Positions 36,693 through 45,568 are shown, counted from the first letter of the stretch. The stretch is DNA of 64,000 bases from Vogesella margarita (GCF_028548475.1 NZ_JAQQLE010000010.1:62001-126000), one strand, 5' to 3'. Notes: generated from the sequence alone by a model not told the origin. Program-made: numbers and translations.

Positions 36693-37010
36693 ATGCTGCG
36701 TATTGCCATCCTGCTGCTGTGCAGCCTGCCGGCGCTGGGCAACGAGTTGTTCATCGGCACCGTCAGCCGCCACGGCACGCAGCTGGTGCTCACCCGTTGC
36801 GACGCCGCCAAGAATCGCTACCTGCTGGTCGATGCGGCAGACAATCCGCAGCCGGTGATTCCCACCCTGCTTGGCGCCGGCCTCGATCCGCAACGGCCGA
36901 CCTACCTCGCGCTGTTTGCCAGGTACGATGCGCGCCAGGGCCGGGACTACCTGATCGTCAGCGCGGTCAAACACCTGGAGCAAGGGCGCAGCTGCCATCT
37001 GCCGGACTAA
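36693..37010 (+). CDS. Small secreted hypothetical protein (105 aa)
   Basis: A 105-residue exported protein. The signal peptide MLRIAILLLCSLPALG ends before NELFIGTVSRHG. The mature part is about 88 residues with two Cys (in TRCDAAK and RSCHLPD), possibly a disulfide. AAGGAG before ATG 36693 sets the start. No family is recognised. The stop codon TAA is also the first TA of repeat copy A (37008-37125). Confidence 0.7.
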   Translation: MLRIAILLLCSLPALGNELFIGTVSRHGTQLVLTRCDAAKNRYLLVDAADNPQPVIPTLLGAGLDPQRPTYLALFARYDARQGRDYLIVSAVKHLEQGRSCHLPD

Positions 37011-37125
37011 GCACCGCTAACAAGACCTCGCAGAGCCCCTGAGACTAGGCACGCCGATGCAGACAGTACACGTCGTACGGCAAGGAGGCGCAACGCAGGA
37101 TCAGGGGTTTTGTTAGTGGCGCTAA
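37008..37125 (-). repeat. 118-bp dispersed repeat with terminal inverted repeats, copy A
   Basis: Reads as the reverse complement of copies B and C. The ends are TAAGC(A/G)CC(G/A)CTAAC and GTTAGTGGCGCTAAA, about 18-bp imperfect inverted repeats flanked by TA. The inner part gcgttgcgcctccttgccgt is shared by all copies. It has no coding capacity. Each copy abuts a stop codon. Confidence 0.85.
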
Positions 37126-37143
37126 AGCGGCAACGGCGCAGTT

Positions 37144-37155
37144 GCGGCCAACCTT
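37144..37155 (+). repeat. Dispersed motif copy in spacer
   Basis: ttgcggccaacctt (37142-37155), an exact motif between repeat copy A and the DUF1653 gene. Confidence 0.85.
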
Positions 37156-37191
37156 GCTCCCCTTAACCACCCGTTTTTCACCGGAGTCACC

Positions 37192-37413
37192 ATGCCCGCC
37201 ACCGTCGTACCCGGCACCTACCGCCACTACAAGGACAAGCTGTACCAGGTCATCGGCGTCGCCACCCACTCCGAAAGCGGCGAACAGCTGGTGGTGTACC
37301 GCCCGCTGTACGGCGAAGGCGCGTTGTGGGTGCGGCCACTGGCCATGTTCTGCGAAATGGTCACCGTCGACGGCCGCAGTGTGCCGCGCTTCGCCCTGCT
37401 GCAGGCGGACTGA
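37192..37413 (+). CDS. DUF1653 domain protein
   Basis: A 73-residue single-domain protein. GTYRHYKDKLYQVIGVATHSESGEQLVVYRPLYGEGALWVRPLAMF is the DUF1653 pattern (G.Y.HyKg..Y.v...a.hset.e..VvY..ly....lwvRp...F). The function is unknown. The stop TGA overlaps the ATG of the deacetylase gene (TGATG), so the two are translated together. Confidence 0.9.
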   Translation: MPATVVPGTYRHYKDKLYQVIGVATHSESGEQLVVYRPLYGEGALWVRPLAMFCEMVTVDGRSVPRFALLQAD

Positions 37414-38312
37414 TGCAGATCTACCGCACCGACCAGTTCCCGCTGCCGCTGCCAGACGGCCACCGCTTTCCGGCCGAGAAGTACGCGTTGCTGGCGCATG
37501 CGGTCGAGGCCATCGCCGCCGCACACATGGCGACGGCACCTGCTGCGACGCCGGCCGAGCTGGCGCTGGCCCACGACGCCGGCTACATCCACGCCATGTT
37601 CGACGGCAGCATCGCCCCGGCGGTCATGCGCGAGATCGGCCTGCCGTGGAGCGCCGCCCTGATCGAACGCAGCGCCCGCTCCACCGGCGCCACCATTGCC
37701 GCGGCACGCTCGGCGCTGCTGCACGGCCACGGCATCAATCTGGCCGGCGGCACCCATCACGCCAACCGCCAACAGGGCAGCGGCTTCTGCGTATTCAACG
37801 ACGTCGCGGTCGCCATCCGCGTGCTGCAGCAGGAAGGCCGCATCCGCCGCGCGGCGGTGATCGATCTCGACGTGCACCAGGGCAACGGCACCGCCGCCAT
37901 CTTCGCCGGCGACGCCTCGGTGTTCACGCTGTCGCTGCACGGCGCCAAGAACTTTCCGTTTCGCCGCAGCCCGTCGACGCTGGATGTCGAGCTGGCCGAC
38001 GACTGTGGCGACGCAGCCTATCTCGCAGCACTGACGCCGGCGCTGGCGCAGCTTGCGGCCAACTTTGCGCCGGACATCGTGTTCTATCTTGCCGGCGCCG
38101 ACCCGTACCGGGGCGACCGCCTCGGACGACTGCAACTGAGCATGGATGGCCTGCAGGCGCGCGACGCACAGGTGCTGGCCCTGTGCGAGGCGCGGCAGTG
38201 GCCGCTGGCGGTGATGATGGCCGGCGGCTACGCGGTGCCGATCAGCGACACCGTCGCCATCCACCTCAATACCGTGCGCGCGGTGCTGGCCTGTCACCAT
38301 GGCCACCGCTAA
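37413..38312 (+). CDS. Histone-deacetylase-family amidohydrolase
   Basis: A 299-residue class IV-like deacetylase-family enzyme (AcuC/APAH superfamily). Zinc and catalytic motifs are GGTHHANRQQGSGFCVFND (double His), IDLDVHQGNGTA (Asp and His metal ligands) and AGADPYRGDRLG (second metal Asp). It would remove acetyl or related acyl groups from small amines or lysines; the real substrate cannot be told. It overlaps the DUF1653 gene by one base. Its TAA is the first TA of repeat copy B. Confidence 0.92.
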   Translation: MQIYRTDQFPLPLPDGHRFPAEKYALLAHAVEAIAAAHMATAPAATPAELALAHDAGYIHAMFDGSIAPAVMREIGLPWSAALIERSARSTGATIAAARSALLHGHGINLAGGTHHANRQQGSGFCVFNDVAVAIRVLQQEGRIRRAAVIDLDVHQGNGTAAIFAGDASVFTLSLHGAKNFPFRRSPSTLDVELADDCGDAAYLAALTPALAQLAANFAPDIVFYLAGADPYRGDRLGRLQLSMDGLQARDAQVLALCEARQWPLAVMMAGGYAVPISDTVAIHLNTVRAVLACHHGHR

Positions 38313-38427
38313 GCGCCACTAACAAAACCCCTGATCCTGCGTTGCGCCTCCTTGCCGTACGACTTGTACTGCCTGCGTCGGCGCGCCTTGGCTCAGACGC
38401 GCTGCGAGGTTTTGTTAGCGACTCTAA
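38310..38427 (+). repeat. 118-bp dispersed repeat with terminal inverted repeats, copy B
   Basis: Left end taagcgccactaacaaaacc, right end ggttttgttagcgactcta, inverted with a few mismatches and flanked by TA. It is nearly the reverse complement of copy A and the same way round as copy C. It starts on the deacetylase stop codon. Confidence 0.88.
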
Positions 38428-38528
38428 ACTGTGCCCTGCGCGGCGGAGCATCACGGCAAACCACACCACCGTGCTAAGATAGCGCGCAGTTTTTACGGGG
38501 CCGCCTTCCGGCACCGCGCGCCCGGCCC

Positions 38529-38540
38529 AAGGTTGGCCGC
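38529..38540 (-). repeat. Dispersed motif copy upstream of the parvulin gene
   Basis: aaggttggccgcaa, an exact motif in the minus direction, in the 226-base spacer between repeat copy B and the 38655 start. Otherwise only a possible -10 (TAAGAT at 38476) is seen in that spacer. Confidence 0.8.
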
Positions 38541-38654
38541 AAGCGGGGGCAGAGAAATCGGCAGCGCGGGATTGAGATTCCGCCCGTCAGCCCCACCTGC
38601 ACTGCACTCATTTCAAAACCGGCACCACGGTGCCACCATCAGACAGGACACCTC

Positions 38655-39392
38655 ATGGCCATCATCGTTAACGGCGTTGAAATTACCGACGCAATGGTAC
38701 AAGCCGAGCTGGAAAATCACGCCGATACCCCGAGCCCGCGCGACGCCGCGATCCAGCAACTGGTACTGCACCAGCTGCTGCTGCAACAGGCCCGGGAAAG
38801 CGGTTTCGACACCGCCAACGAAGGCCAGGCCATCGGCGCCCTGCTCGACAAGGAACTGCAATTCGTTCCGGCGGACGAAGCCGCCTGCATCGCCTACTAC
38901 GAAGCCAACCAGCAGCAATTCAAGCAAGGCGACAGCGCCAAGGCCAGCCACATCCTGTTCCCGCTGGGTAGCGGCGACGAGCTGTCCGCCACCCTGGCTC
39001 GCGCCAAGGCAGAAGGCGTACTGGCCGAAGTCCAGGCCAACCCGTCGCGCTTCGCCGACCTGGCACGCGAGCACTCCACCTGCCCGTCCGGCAAGCAGGG
39101 CGGCGATCTCGGCCAGTTCGGCCGCGGCCAGATGGTGCCGGAATTCGAACAAGCGGTCTTCGGTACCGACGCCGGCCAGATCACCCCGAACCTGGTGGAA
39201 ACCCAGTTCGGCTACCACATCATCCAGGTCAACGCGCGCAACGAAGGCGGCCAGATCGCCTTCGAGGACATCAAGGATCGTCTGGGCCAATACCTGAACG
39301 AGATGGCCGGCCGTCAGGCAATGCACGACTACCTGACCAAGCTGGTCAGCGCCGCCAAGATCGAAGGCTACACCATGCCGGGCATGAACTAA
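38655..39392 (+). CDS. Parvulin-type peptidyl-prolyl isomerase (NifM-like)
   Basis: A 245-residue protein with an N-terminal SurA/NifM-like helical part (residues 1-95) and a rotamase domain (about 98-205). The latter contains ASHILFPLGSGDE, FADLAREHSTCPSGKQGGDLGQFGRGQMVPEFEQAVF and VETQFGYHIIQV, all parvulin signatures. There is no signal peptide, so it is cytoplasmic, like NifM and unlike PpiD or SurA. RBS region ACAGGACACCTC precedes the ATG. It is monocistronic with a terminator at 39411-39446. Confidence 0.92.
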   Translation: MAIIVNGVEITDAMVQAELENHADTPSPRDAAIQQLVLHQLLLQQARESGFDTANEGQAIGALLDKELQFVPADEAACIAYYEANQQQFKQGDSAKASHILFPLGSGDELSATLARAKAEGVLAEVQANPSRFADLAREHSTCPSGKQGGDLGQFGRGQMVPEFEQAVFGTDAGQITPNLVETQFGYHIIQVNARNEGGQIAFEDIKDRLGQYLNEMAGRQAMHDYLTKLVSAAKIEGYTMPGMN

Positions 39393-39410
39393 GCCGCGTC
39401 ATCCGGCTAC

Positions 39411-39446
39411 AACGCCTCGTTACGGCAAGCCCGTAACGGGGCGTTT
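39411..39446 (+). terminator. Rho-independent terminator after the parvulin gene
   Basis: aacgcctcgttacgg / ccgtaacggggcgtt, 15-bp stem with one wobble, then TTTTT. Confidence 0.88.
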
Positions 39447-39500
39447 TTCATTTTCTGGCCGCCAGTCCGGCTCGTACCCGGCCATGTCCGGCCGGCAGCG

Positions 39501-40439
39501 CTAGCGGCGACAGACCATGTTGCGGCCCTTGCGCTTGGCACTCAGCAAGGCCCGGTCGGCACGCAGCAGCACCTCGTCGAAGCTTTCACCCGGCTGGCGC
39601 ACGGTCAGGCCGATACTGACCGTGGTCGACAATTCCTGCTCGCCGGAATGGACCGTCAGGCGTTGCACCGCCTGATGCAACTGCACCACGACGTCATTGG
39701 CGGCCGCCATGTCGGCATTGCCGAGCACCAGCAGGAACTCCTCCCCGCCCCAGCGCCCGCACAGGTCGTAGTCGGACAACGGCGCAGACAGACTACGCGC
39801 AATGGCGATCAGCACCCGGTCGCCGATATCGTGACCGTGCAGATCGTTGAACTGCTTGAAGTGATCGACATCCACCATCGCCAGCGCGTAGCTGCCGCCG
39901 CGACGGCCGATGCTCTTCAGGAAGTCGAGCAGGCCGCGACGGTTCGCCAGCCCGGTCAGCGGGTCCAGCCGCGCCTGCATCGCCAGCTGCGCCTCATGCT
40001 CCTTCTCCTGGGTGATGTCGCGGTGGGCGCCCAGGATGCGCAGTGGTCGCCCGGCCTCATCCCGCTCCGCCACCCGGCCGCGGTCCCACAGCCAGCACAC
40101 GCCGCCGTCCGGGGTAAAGGTGCGGTACACCGCCTCGTAACACGGCGTCTTGCCGGCAAGATGCGCGTAGTAGTTGTCCAGCACCGCCTGCCTGTCGTGC
40201 GGGTGCAGCTTGGACAGCCAGAGACTGAAGTTCGGCGCCATATCGCCGACTTCGAAGTTCTGGTAGTTGAATACGGTCAGATCGCCCGTTTGCGGGTGCC
40301 CCTGCCAGATGCAGATACCGGTGCCGTCCAGCGCGGCATCCAGCTTTTCCTTGAGGTGGGCAACTTCAGCCAGTGCCGCAGCCAGTTGCGCTTGCAGCTG
40401 CTGTACCTGGTCGGCGGGGGGCATTGAGCCATCCGTCAT
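39501..40439 (-). CDS. PAS-GGDEF diguanylate cyclase
   Basis: A 312-residue cytoplasmic protein. It has an N-terminal coiled coil (QQLQAQLAAALAEVAHLKEKLDAAL), a PAS domain with PAC end (about 40-145, LRILGAHRDITQEKEHEAQL) and a GGDEF domain (about 155-312). The active-site loop is RWGGEEF, which keeps activity in known cyclases, so it probably makes cyclic di-GMP. The position expected for the inhibitory RxxD site reads SDYD, so product feedback may be missing. There is no membrane segment; the PAS senses a soluble signal. AAGGA upstream of ATG 40439. Confidence 0.92.
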   Translation of the reverse strand: MTDGSMPPADQVQQLQAQLAAALAEVAHLKEKLDAALDGTGICIWQGHPQTGDLTVFNYQNFEVGDMAPNFSLWLSKLHPHDRQAVLDNYYAHLAGKTPCYEAVYRTFTPDGGVCWLWDRGRVAERDEAGRPLRILGAHRDITQEKEHEAQLAMQARLDPLTGLANRRGLLDFLKSIGRRGGSYALAMVDVDHFKQFNDLHGHDIGDRVLIAIARSLSAPLSDYDLCGRWGGEEFLLVLGNADMAAANDVVVQLHQAVQRLTVHSGEQELSTTVSIGLTVRQPGESFDEVLLRADRALLSAKRKGRNMVCRR

Positions 40440-40830
40440 TCATTTTTCCTTAGCAGAAACAGTTCGTGAGTCTGACGGCCCCGTAGAAGGCAACGATCAT
40501 GCCGGGCTGTCATAGCGCCATTCACTTACAGTAAACCGAGATCGAGCCGGCAAGCAGCACATATTGTTTACTTTGAAACAAAAAATTACATATGAATGGG
40601 AAGATTCGGCAAAAAAAGACGCCCCGCCCGCCAGGACAAGAATGGGACTGCTTCGCACTCTGTTTGGCGAAAACAGAAACAGGGCCGGCACCCGCAATCA
40701 GACCGTTTTAAAACGATCGTTTCATGGTAAATTATAAACCGCCTGGTAGCCACCGCTGCTGCCATGCAGGGCAAACAACACATGAACAAGCCGGCATCCC
40801 GAATGCCGCTCACTTTCGCAAGGAGTCAAC
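40440..40830. other. Divergent regulatory spacer (GGDEF gene / acyl-CoA-binding protein)
   Basis: A 391-base spacer holding the promoters of the flanking divergent genes. The only clear element is the palindrome at 40710-40723. No supported gene is seen. Confidence 0.6.
40710..40723. promoter_or_regulatory. Fatty-acid operator candidate before the acyl-CoA-binding protein gene
   Basis: AAAACGATCGTTTC contains the 12-bp perfect palindrome aaacgatcgttt and reads GAAAC-GATC-GTTTT on the minus strand. An A/T-rich -10 candidate (attata) follows at 40731-40736. It matches the sites upstream of fadL and tetR. Confidence 0.65.
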
Positions 40831-41088
40831 ATGTCCGATCTGCAGACCCAGTTTGAACAAGCACAAAAAGATGTCACCACCCTGGCCGAGCGCCCGGACA
40901 ACCAGACCATGCTGCAGCTGTACTCCCTGTTCAAGCAGGCCACCTCCGGCGATGTCACCGGCGAACGCCCGGGCATGATGGATTTCATCAACCGCGCCAA
41001 GTACGACGCATGGGAAAAGCTGAAGGGTCAAAACGCCGAGGAAGCAATGCAGAACTACATCAACCTCGTTAAATCGCTGATGGCCTGA
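40831..41088 (+). CDS. Acyl-CoA-binding protein
   Basis: An 85-residue four-helix acyl-CoA-binding protein. The family pattern FEQAQKDVTTLAERPDNQTMLQLYSLFKQATSGDVTGERPGMMDFINRAKYDAWEKLKGQNAEEAMQNYI is complete, including the ligand residues of the Y..FKQA and K..AW..LKG blocks. These proteins hold and carry acyl-CoA in the cytosol and are common in eukaryotes but patchy in bacteria. AAGGAG sets the ATG. The operator at 40710 suggests co-control with the fad genes 25 kb away. Confidence 0.95.
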   Translation: MSDLQTQFEQAQKDVTTLAERPDNQTMLQLYSLFKQATSGDVTGERPGMMDFINRAKYDAWEKLKGQNAEEAMQNYINLVKSLMA

Positions 41089-41138
41089 TCGCAGACAGCA
41101 CAAGCGGCACCACCCAGTGCGGCCACAACAGACCAACA

Positions 41139-41186
41139 CCGACAAGGCCGGTCACGATTACCTCGTGGCCGGCCTTGTCGGCTTTT
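41139..41186 (+). terminator. Terminator after the acyl-CoA-binding protein gene
   Basis: ccgacaaggccgg / ccggccttgtcgg, 13-bp perfect stem with a 17-base loop, then CTTTT. Confidence 0.8.
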
Positions 41187-41388
41187 CGGCATGATGCCAA
41201 TACCCAATCCGTTTTGCCCGCCTGATACGGACAAGCCGTCCCGACTCTCCGTCCTGCCCCAGAAAATACGCGTCGAAAGCGTTGCCAATGCTTGTTCTTT
41301 TCAGGGGCTGGTAGCACAATTCGGCACTAACTTTTTCCGCTTTTAGACAGTGTCCGTGGCGGGCACTGCTTTGTGTATTGGACTCTTG
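41187..41388. other. Spacer before the sugar dehydrogenase gene
   Basis: About 200 bases between the terminator and the next gene. It must hold the dehydrogenase promoter, but no clear -35/-10 pair or repeat is seen. Confidence 0.5.
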
Positions 41389-42693
41389 GTGAAACAGAAC
41401 TTCCTCTCCCGCATTCAGGACAAGTCTGCCGTGATCGGCATCGTCGGACTGGGTTATGTCGGCTTGCCGCTCATGCTGCGCTTTGCCGAAGTCGGCTACA
41501 AGGTCCTCGGCTTTGACATCGACAACAACAAGGTCGACAGCCTGCAGCAAGGGAAAAGCTATATCGAGCACATCAGCGCTGACAGCATCCGGCTGGCGCG
41601 TGAGCGCGGTTTCGAGGCCACCACCGATTTCAGCCGCGCGCCGGAAGCCGACGCGCTGATCCTGTGCGTGCCGACCCCGCTGAACAAGTACCGCGAACCG
41701 GACCTGTCCTTCGTCCTCAACACCATCGACAGCCTGGTGCCCTACCTGCGCGAAGGCCATCTGGTGTCGCTGGAATCGACCACCTATCCCGGCACCACCG
41801 ACGAAGAACTGCTGCCGCGCATCGAATCGCGCGGCTTCAAGATTGGCGAGAACGCCTTCCTGGTGTTCTCGCCGGAACGTGAAGATCCGGGCAACCCCGA
41901 CTTCACCACCCGCACTATTCCCAAGGTGTGCGGCGGCGTGACCGAGGCCTGCCAGGAAGTCGGCGTGGCGCTGTACAGCGCGGTGATCGACAAGGTGGTA
42001 CCGGTGTCGTCCACCCGCGCCGCGGAGATGACCAAGCTGCTGGAAAACATCCACCGCGCGGTAAACATCGGCCTCGTCAACGAGATGAAGATCGTCGCCG
42101 ACAAGATGGGCATCGACATTCACGAAGTGATCCGCGCCGCCGCCACCAAGCCGTTCGGCTTCGTGCCCTACTACCCGGGCCCGGGCCTTGGCGGCCACTG
42201 CATCCCGATCGACCCGTTCTACCTGACCTGGAAGGCACGCGAATACGGCGTCCACACCCGCTTCATCGAGCTGGCCGGCGAAGTGAACTCGTCGATGCCG
42301 GACTACGTGATCAGCAAGATCGCTGCGGCGCTGAACCAGCGCAAGAAGGCGATCAACGGCAGCAAGATTCTAGTTCTGGGTATCGCCTACAAGAAGAACG
42401 TCGACGACATGCGCGAAAGCCCGTCGGTGTTTCTGATGGAAAAACTGCGTGACCTGGGTGCCGACATCAGCTACAGCGACCCGCACGTACCGGTGTTCCC
42501 GAAGATGCGCGAACACCACTTCGAGCTGTCCAGCGTGCCGCTGAGCGCCGAAACGTTGGCCGCCTACGACTGCATCCTGCTGGCTACCGATCACGACCGT
42601 TTCGACTACGAGCTGATCAGCAAGCATAGCGACCTGATCGTGGACAGCCGCGGCAAGTATCTGCAGCCGGCGGCCAACGTGGTCAAGGCATAA
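41389..42693 (+). CDS. UDP-N-acetylglucosamine 6-dehydrogenase (WbpA/VipA-type)
   Basis: A 434-residue NAD-dependent nucleotide-sugar dehydrogenase. The Rossmann motif is [23 protein letters not shown]; the active-site Cys is in [20 protein letters not shown]; a C-terminal Rossmann domain has [22 protein letters not shown]. It resembles WbpA-type enzymes that oxidise UDP-GlcNAc to the uronic acid for O-antigen or capsule. It is alone here, with no glycan cluster. GTG 41389 is chosen because the family starts near here; GTG 41350 is also in frame. A motif copy is at 42552. Confidence 0.88.
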   Translation: MKQNFLSRIQDKSAVIGIVGLGYVGLPLMLRFAEVGYKVLGFDIDNNKVDSLQQGKSYIEHISADSIRLARERGFEATTDFSRAPEADALILCVPTPLNKYREPDLSFVLNTIDSLVPYLREGHLVSLESTTYPGTTDEELLPRIESRGFKIGENAFLVFSPEREDPGNPDFTTRTIPKVCGGVTEACQEVGVALYSAVIDKVVPVSSTRAAEMTKLLENIHRAVNIGLVNEMKIVADKMGIDIHEVIRAAATKPFGFVPYYPGPGLGGHCIPIDPFYLTWKAREYGVHTRFIELAGEVNSSMPDYVISKIAAALNQRKKAINGSKILVLGIAYKKNVDDMRESPSVFLMEKLRDLGADISYSDPHVPVFPKMREHHFELSSVPLSAETLAAYDCILLATDHDRFDYELISKHSDLIVDSRGKYLQPAANVVKA

Positions 42694-42729
42694 GCCGACG
42701 GAAATCCGCGCGGCAAGATGCCAGCAATA

Positions 42730-42764
42730 AAAACAGGGCGTAACTTTGAGTTACGCCCTGTTTT
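42730..42764. terminator. Bidirectional terminator between the sugar dehydrogenase and pilV
   Basis: 15-bp perfect stem aaaacagggcgtaac / gttacgccctgtttt with a 5-base loop. It has T runs on both strands and serves both convergent genes. Confidence 0.92.
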
Positions 42765-42846
42765 CATGATCGCCAGTAATCCCGTAGATCTCGCGGTAAT
42801 TCGCTTACTCTCAAGCCAAAGCCAATACCTACTCTCAATATCTATG

Positions 42847-43275
42847 CTACGGGATTGTCACCGGCGTGGCACTGACATTGCTGATACGGGTCGACAGCAC
42901 GATATTCTGCGACTGGTTTTTGCTGTCGGTCCACGTTACCGTCACGCCGACATCCTTGTAGGCCAACCCACCACTGGCGGCAGTCACCGACCAGCTACGC
43001 TGGTAATTGGCGCTACTGCCGCTGGAACTGGCAGCCGTAACCGTATCCGTTGCCGACACCAAGCTGGCGTAGCTTTGCCCGCGCAGCTCTTCCAGCTTTT
43101 TCTCTGCCAGCACCACCGCCTCGCTGCGCTGCTTGGACAGGGTATTGGCATTCAGGATTGCGCCATACATGCTGGCGATCGCCAGCAGGCCGCTGGCCAG
43201 TACGATGATGGTGATCAGCATCTCCAGCAGGCTGAAGCCAGTCTGCTTCGGCAGCCACGGACCGACACGGGCCAT
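42847..43275 (-). CDS. pilV: Type IV minor pilin PilV-like
   Basis: A 142-residue class III-signal pilin. The prepilin cleavage site is in KQTG^FSLLEMLITIIVLASGLLAIASMYGAIL, with Glu5. PilV-type minor pilins initiate pilus assembly at the priming complex. The C-terminal part is Ser/Thr/Ala-rich. ATG 43275 overlaps the pilX stop (TGATG), and GGAGAG lies upstream. It is last in the minus-strand operon pilE, fimT, pilW, pilX, pilV. Confidence 0.9.
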   Translation of the reverse strand: MARVGPWLPKQTGFSLLEMLITIIVLASGLLAIASMYGAILNANTLSKQRSEAVVLAEKKLEELRGQSYASLVSATDTVTAASSSGSSANYQRSWSVTAASGGLAYKDVGVTVTWTDSKNQSQNIVLSTRISNVSATPVTIP

Positions 43276-44414
43276 CAGAAGTCTCTCCACGATGCGGCCA
43301 ACTTGGCGAAGGTTTGTGCAGTTGTCGTGGTAGTGATCGGCGGCAGCGTGATGGTTCCAGTACCGCTATTGACCGACCACCCGATAAAGTCAGTATTAGC
43401 CGTAAGTTTGGTAATAGGTCGGTCCGCAATCATGCTGCCGTAAATGGTGGCGCCACCCCAGCCATTCTGATTGCAATCGTCATAATAATAAACAACCCCA
43501 TAAATGGTCACATTACCGTTTATCTTCGGACAGCCTGCACCTTCATCAAAAATGATAACAACTGCATTATTTGAAGACCCAACGATCTTATTGCTACTCC
43601 ACGGGGAGATTTCCCAAGGCATTTGCGTATAACTGCCGGGATAATAAAAAATGGTCCTGGGGTCTGACAGCAACTTCTGCTTTTCAGACTCCGCTTTCAT
43701 CTGTACCTTGGTGGTATTCGGAAAAATGTAATCCCACGCGGTGCCGGTAAAAGCGCCATAGCTGATAGTGCCACCATGCAAATTCAAGTGCCCGGTATCG
43801 ATCTCGGACGAATTCGTTGAAGACGTCACAATTGCAGCACCGCCCGCCGTATTGGGGTAAACGTCCGGCGTACCGGTAATACCACTCAGCCCCCCCTTGA
43901 TTACGATCGGCGCCACCGTGGCAATATTCAGCGAGTTCGGCGTAGTCGTCGTCACCGTGGTGGTACCAAGGCGGATTCGCTGACGGATGGTGGCATTGGC
44001 ATCACCGCTGGCAACAGCACTCACCTCCAGAATCGTTGGCGTCGCGGAGTTGCGCCATAAGGAGACCGCCACCGCGTAAGAGCCGATAGTCTGGCTGCTC
44101 ACCGAGGACGGAAACGATGCCGCCGTCGCCTTCTGGTTGGTGCCGCTCGGACCTGTGGCATCTGCCGTCCACGCCAGGCTGCTGGTATTGCTGCTGTTGA
44201 CCAGCCACGCCATCGAGTGCTCCACGCCACCGCGGGCAGCCTCCAGCGCCTTCGACTGGTACAGTTGGTTATTGCCGGTCTTGATCTCGAACAGCATGCC
44301 GGAGCTGGTATAGAACACCATCAGACTGGTCAGAAACAGCACCACCAGCGACATGGTCAGCGTGGCCATGCCTTGCTGTGCTTTTGATACGGAAATCATG
44401 ATCGGGTTACGCAT
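43275..44414 (-). CDS. pilX: PilX-like type IV pilus assembly protein (large)
   Basis: A 379-residue protein with a PilX N-terminus: QQG^MATLTMSLVVLFLTSLMVFYTSSG, lacking the usual Glu5 as PilX and GspK do. It is about twice the length of P. aeruginosa PilX (about 195), with a long Ser/Thr/Asn/Ile-rich C-terminal region whose local G+C falls below its neighbours. ATG 44414 is chosen (GAGGG upstream). It overlaps pilV and is close after pilW. The extra domain may be exposed at the pilus tip; this is inference. Confidence 0.85.
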   Translation of the reverse strand: MRNPIMISVSKAQQGMATLTMSLVVLFLTSLMVFYTSSGMLFEIKTGNNQLYQSKALEAARGGVEHSMAWLVNSSNTSSLAWTADATGPSGTNQKATAASFPSSVSSQTIGSYAVAVSLWRNSATPTILEVSAVASGDANATIRQRIRLGTTTVTTTTPNSLNIATVAPIVIKGGLSGITGTPDVYPNTAGGAAIVTSSTNSSEIDTGHLNLHGGTISYGAFTGTAWDYIFPNTTKVQMKAESEKQKLLSDPRTIFYYPGSYTQMPWEISPWSSNKIVGSSNNAVVIIFDEGAGCPKINGNVTIYGVVYYYDDCNQNGWGGATIYGSMIADRPITKLTANTDFIGWSVNSGTGTITLPPITTTTTAQTFAKLAASWRDF

Positions 44415-44425
44415 CTTGCAAGCCC

Positions 44426-45016
44426 TCAATTGAAGGTAAGCGGGCCATTTTCCAGTTTGACCGTTTCCACCAGTGTCTGTTTGACCGCACTGGCATTTTT
44501 CAGCTCGCCCACCAGGGTGATGGCGATGGAGCCGGAAGCACTGCTGGGCACAAAGCTCAAGGACGAGATATTGACCACTGCATCATCGGTCACTGCCTCC
44601 CAGACATTGTTTGCCCCCGGGGTGCAGGTGTAGCTCGACCCGCTGCTGCGCATATAGACCGCGCCACTCGCGCGCAAGAACCCGTACTTCACATCACTGG
44701 GCACCGTGGTCGATGCCGTGGCATTGCGGTCATAGCTGTACAGCACGCAGCCGGCGGTAGAGGTCGTCATGGTCTGGAACGGGTTGGTAGCGGACGCGGT
44801 GCTGGCCCAATAACCGGCACGCCGCAGTTCGCGGCTCATCAGCATCATGGTGGCACGCATTTCCTGATTCAGGCGGATCGCTTTCAACGTGTCGCTATTG
44901 CTACGAATGTTGTTGATCAGAAAGGTGGTCAGCCCCAGCATCAGCAACAGGCCGATTACCAGCGCCACCATCAGCTCGATCAGGGTAAAGCCGCGCTGCC
45001 GGGTAGGTTTCAACAT
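44426..45016 (-). CDS. pilW: Type IV minor pilin PilW-like
   Basis: A 196-residue prepilin. Cleavage is at RQRG^FTLIELMVALVIGLLLMLGLTTFLI, with Glu5. The PilW features NIRSNSDTLKAIRLNQEMRATMMLMSRELRRAGYW are present. ATG 45016 overlaps the end of fimT by 7 bases, showing coupling. There are two Cys in the C-terminal part (AGCVLYS and YTCTPG). Confidence 0.9.
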   Translation of the reverse strand: MLKPTRQRGFTLIELMVALVIGLLLMLGLTTFLINNIRSNSDTLKAIRLNQEMRATMMLMSRELRRAGYWASTASATNPFQTMTTSTAGCVLYSYDRNATASTTVPSDVKYGFLRASGAVYMRSSGSSYTCTPGANNVWEAVTDDAVVNISSLSFVPSSASGSIAITLVGELKNASAVKQTLVETVKLENGPLTFN

Positions 45017-45567
45017 GCCGGATAGGTCCCCGTTAGCCCGACACCCGCCGGCGCGCAAACACTGATGCGGCCAAGCAGCGCCAGGTTCACCTGCGCCTGC
45101 TTGCCCAGTGCCGACTCCATGATGACGTGACCGGTGCTCAATGCCACGCCGCGCACCGGGTCGAAGCCGGTCTTGTTGCTGCTGAAGCTGATCCCCGCCG
45201 ACGCCGGGATCGACACCTTCTGGAAGTCCAGATAGTCCACCCGTTTCAGTGCGCAATAACCGGTGCCGCTGGCCATCACAGAACAGTCGCAGGCCGTTGC
45301 CCCCAGAATCATGCCGTAGCACCAGCTGGCGCCTCCGCTAAAGCTGATCTGCACGTTCTGGTTGTTGCGGATGGCTTCCGAACGCGCATATTGCATGTCG
45401 CCATAAATGGCATCGACCACCGCCATCAGGCGCCGCTTGTCGATCTGTTCATTCAGCACCGGTACCGCCATCACCAGCAGGATGCCGGTAATGGCCAGTG
45501 CCACCACCAGTTCGATCAGGGTAAAGCCCCGGCCAACACCTGTTGTCGTACAAGCCGGATGCTTCAT
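45010..45567 (-). CDS. fimT: GspH/FimT-type minor pilin
   Basis: A 185-residue prepilin: cleavage GRG^FTLIELVVALAITGILLVMAVPVL, then the GspH/FimT domain (NEQIDKRRLMAVVDAIYGDMQYARSEAIRNNQNVQI). It ends with LGRISVC. In Legionella, FimT binds DNA during transformation through a C-terminal GRxR-type motif; here only GRIS is seen, so that activity is uncertain. It has several Cys pairs (WCYG, ACDCS, YCALK, VCAPA, YPAC). The RBS region is CTGGAGCAAATGAC. It lies one base after the pilE-like gene. Confidence 0.88.
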   Translation of the reverse strand: MKHPACTTTGVGRGFTLIELVVALAITGILLVMAVPVLNEQIDKRRLMAVVDAIYGDMQYARSEAIRNNQNVQISFSGGASWCYGMILGATACDCSVMASGTGYCALKRVDYLDFQKVSIPASAGISFSSNKTGFDPVRGVALSTGHVIMESALGKQAQVNLALLGRISVCAPAGVGLTGTYPAC

Positions 45568-45568
45568 G

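Noticed and set aside
33198-36998. A 1266-codon open frame opposite dnaE
   Set aside because: Antisense shadow of dnaE; low-complexity composition and no RBS or known domain.
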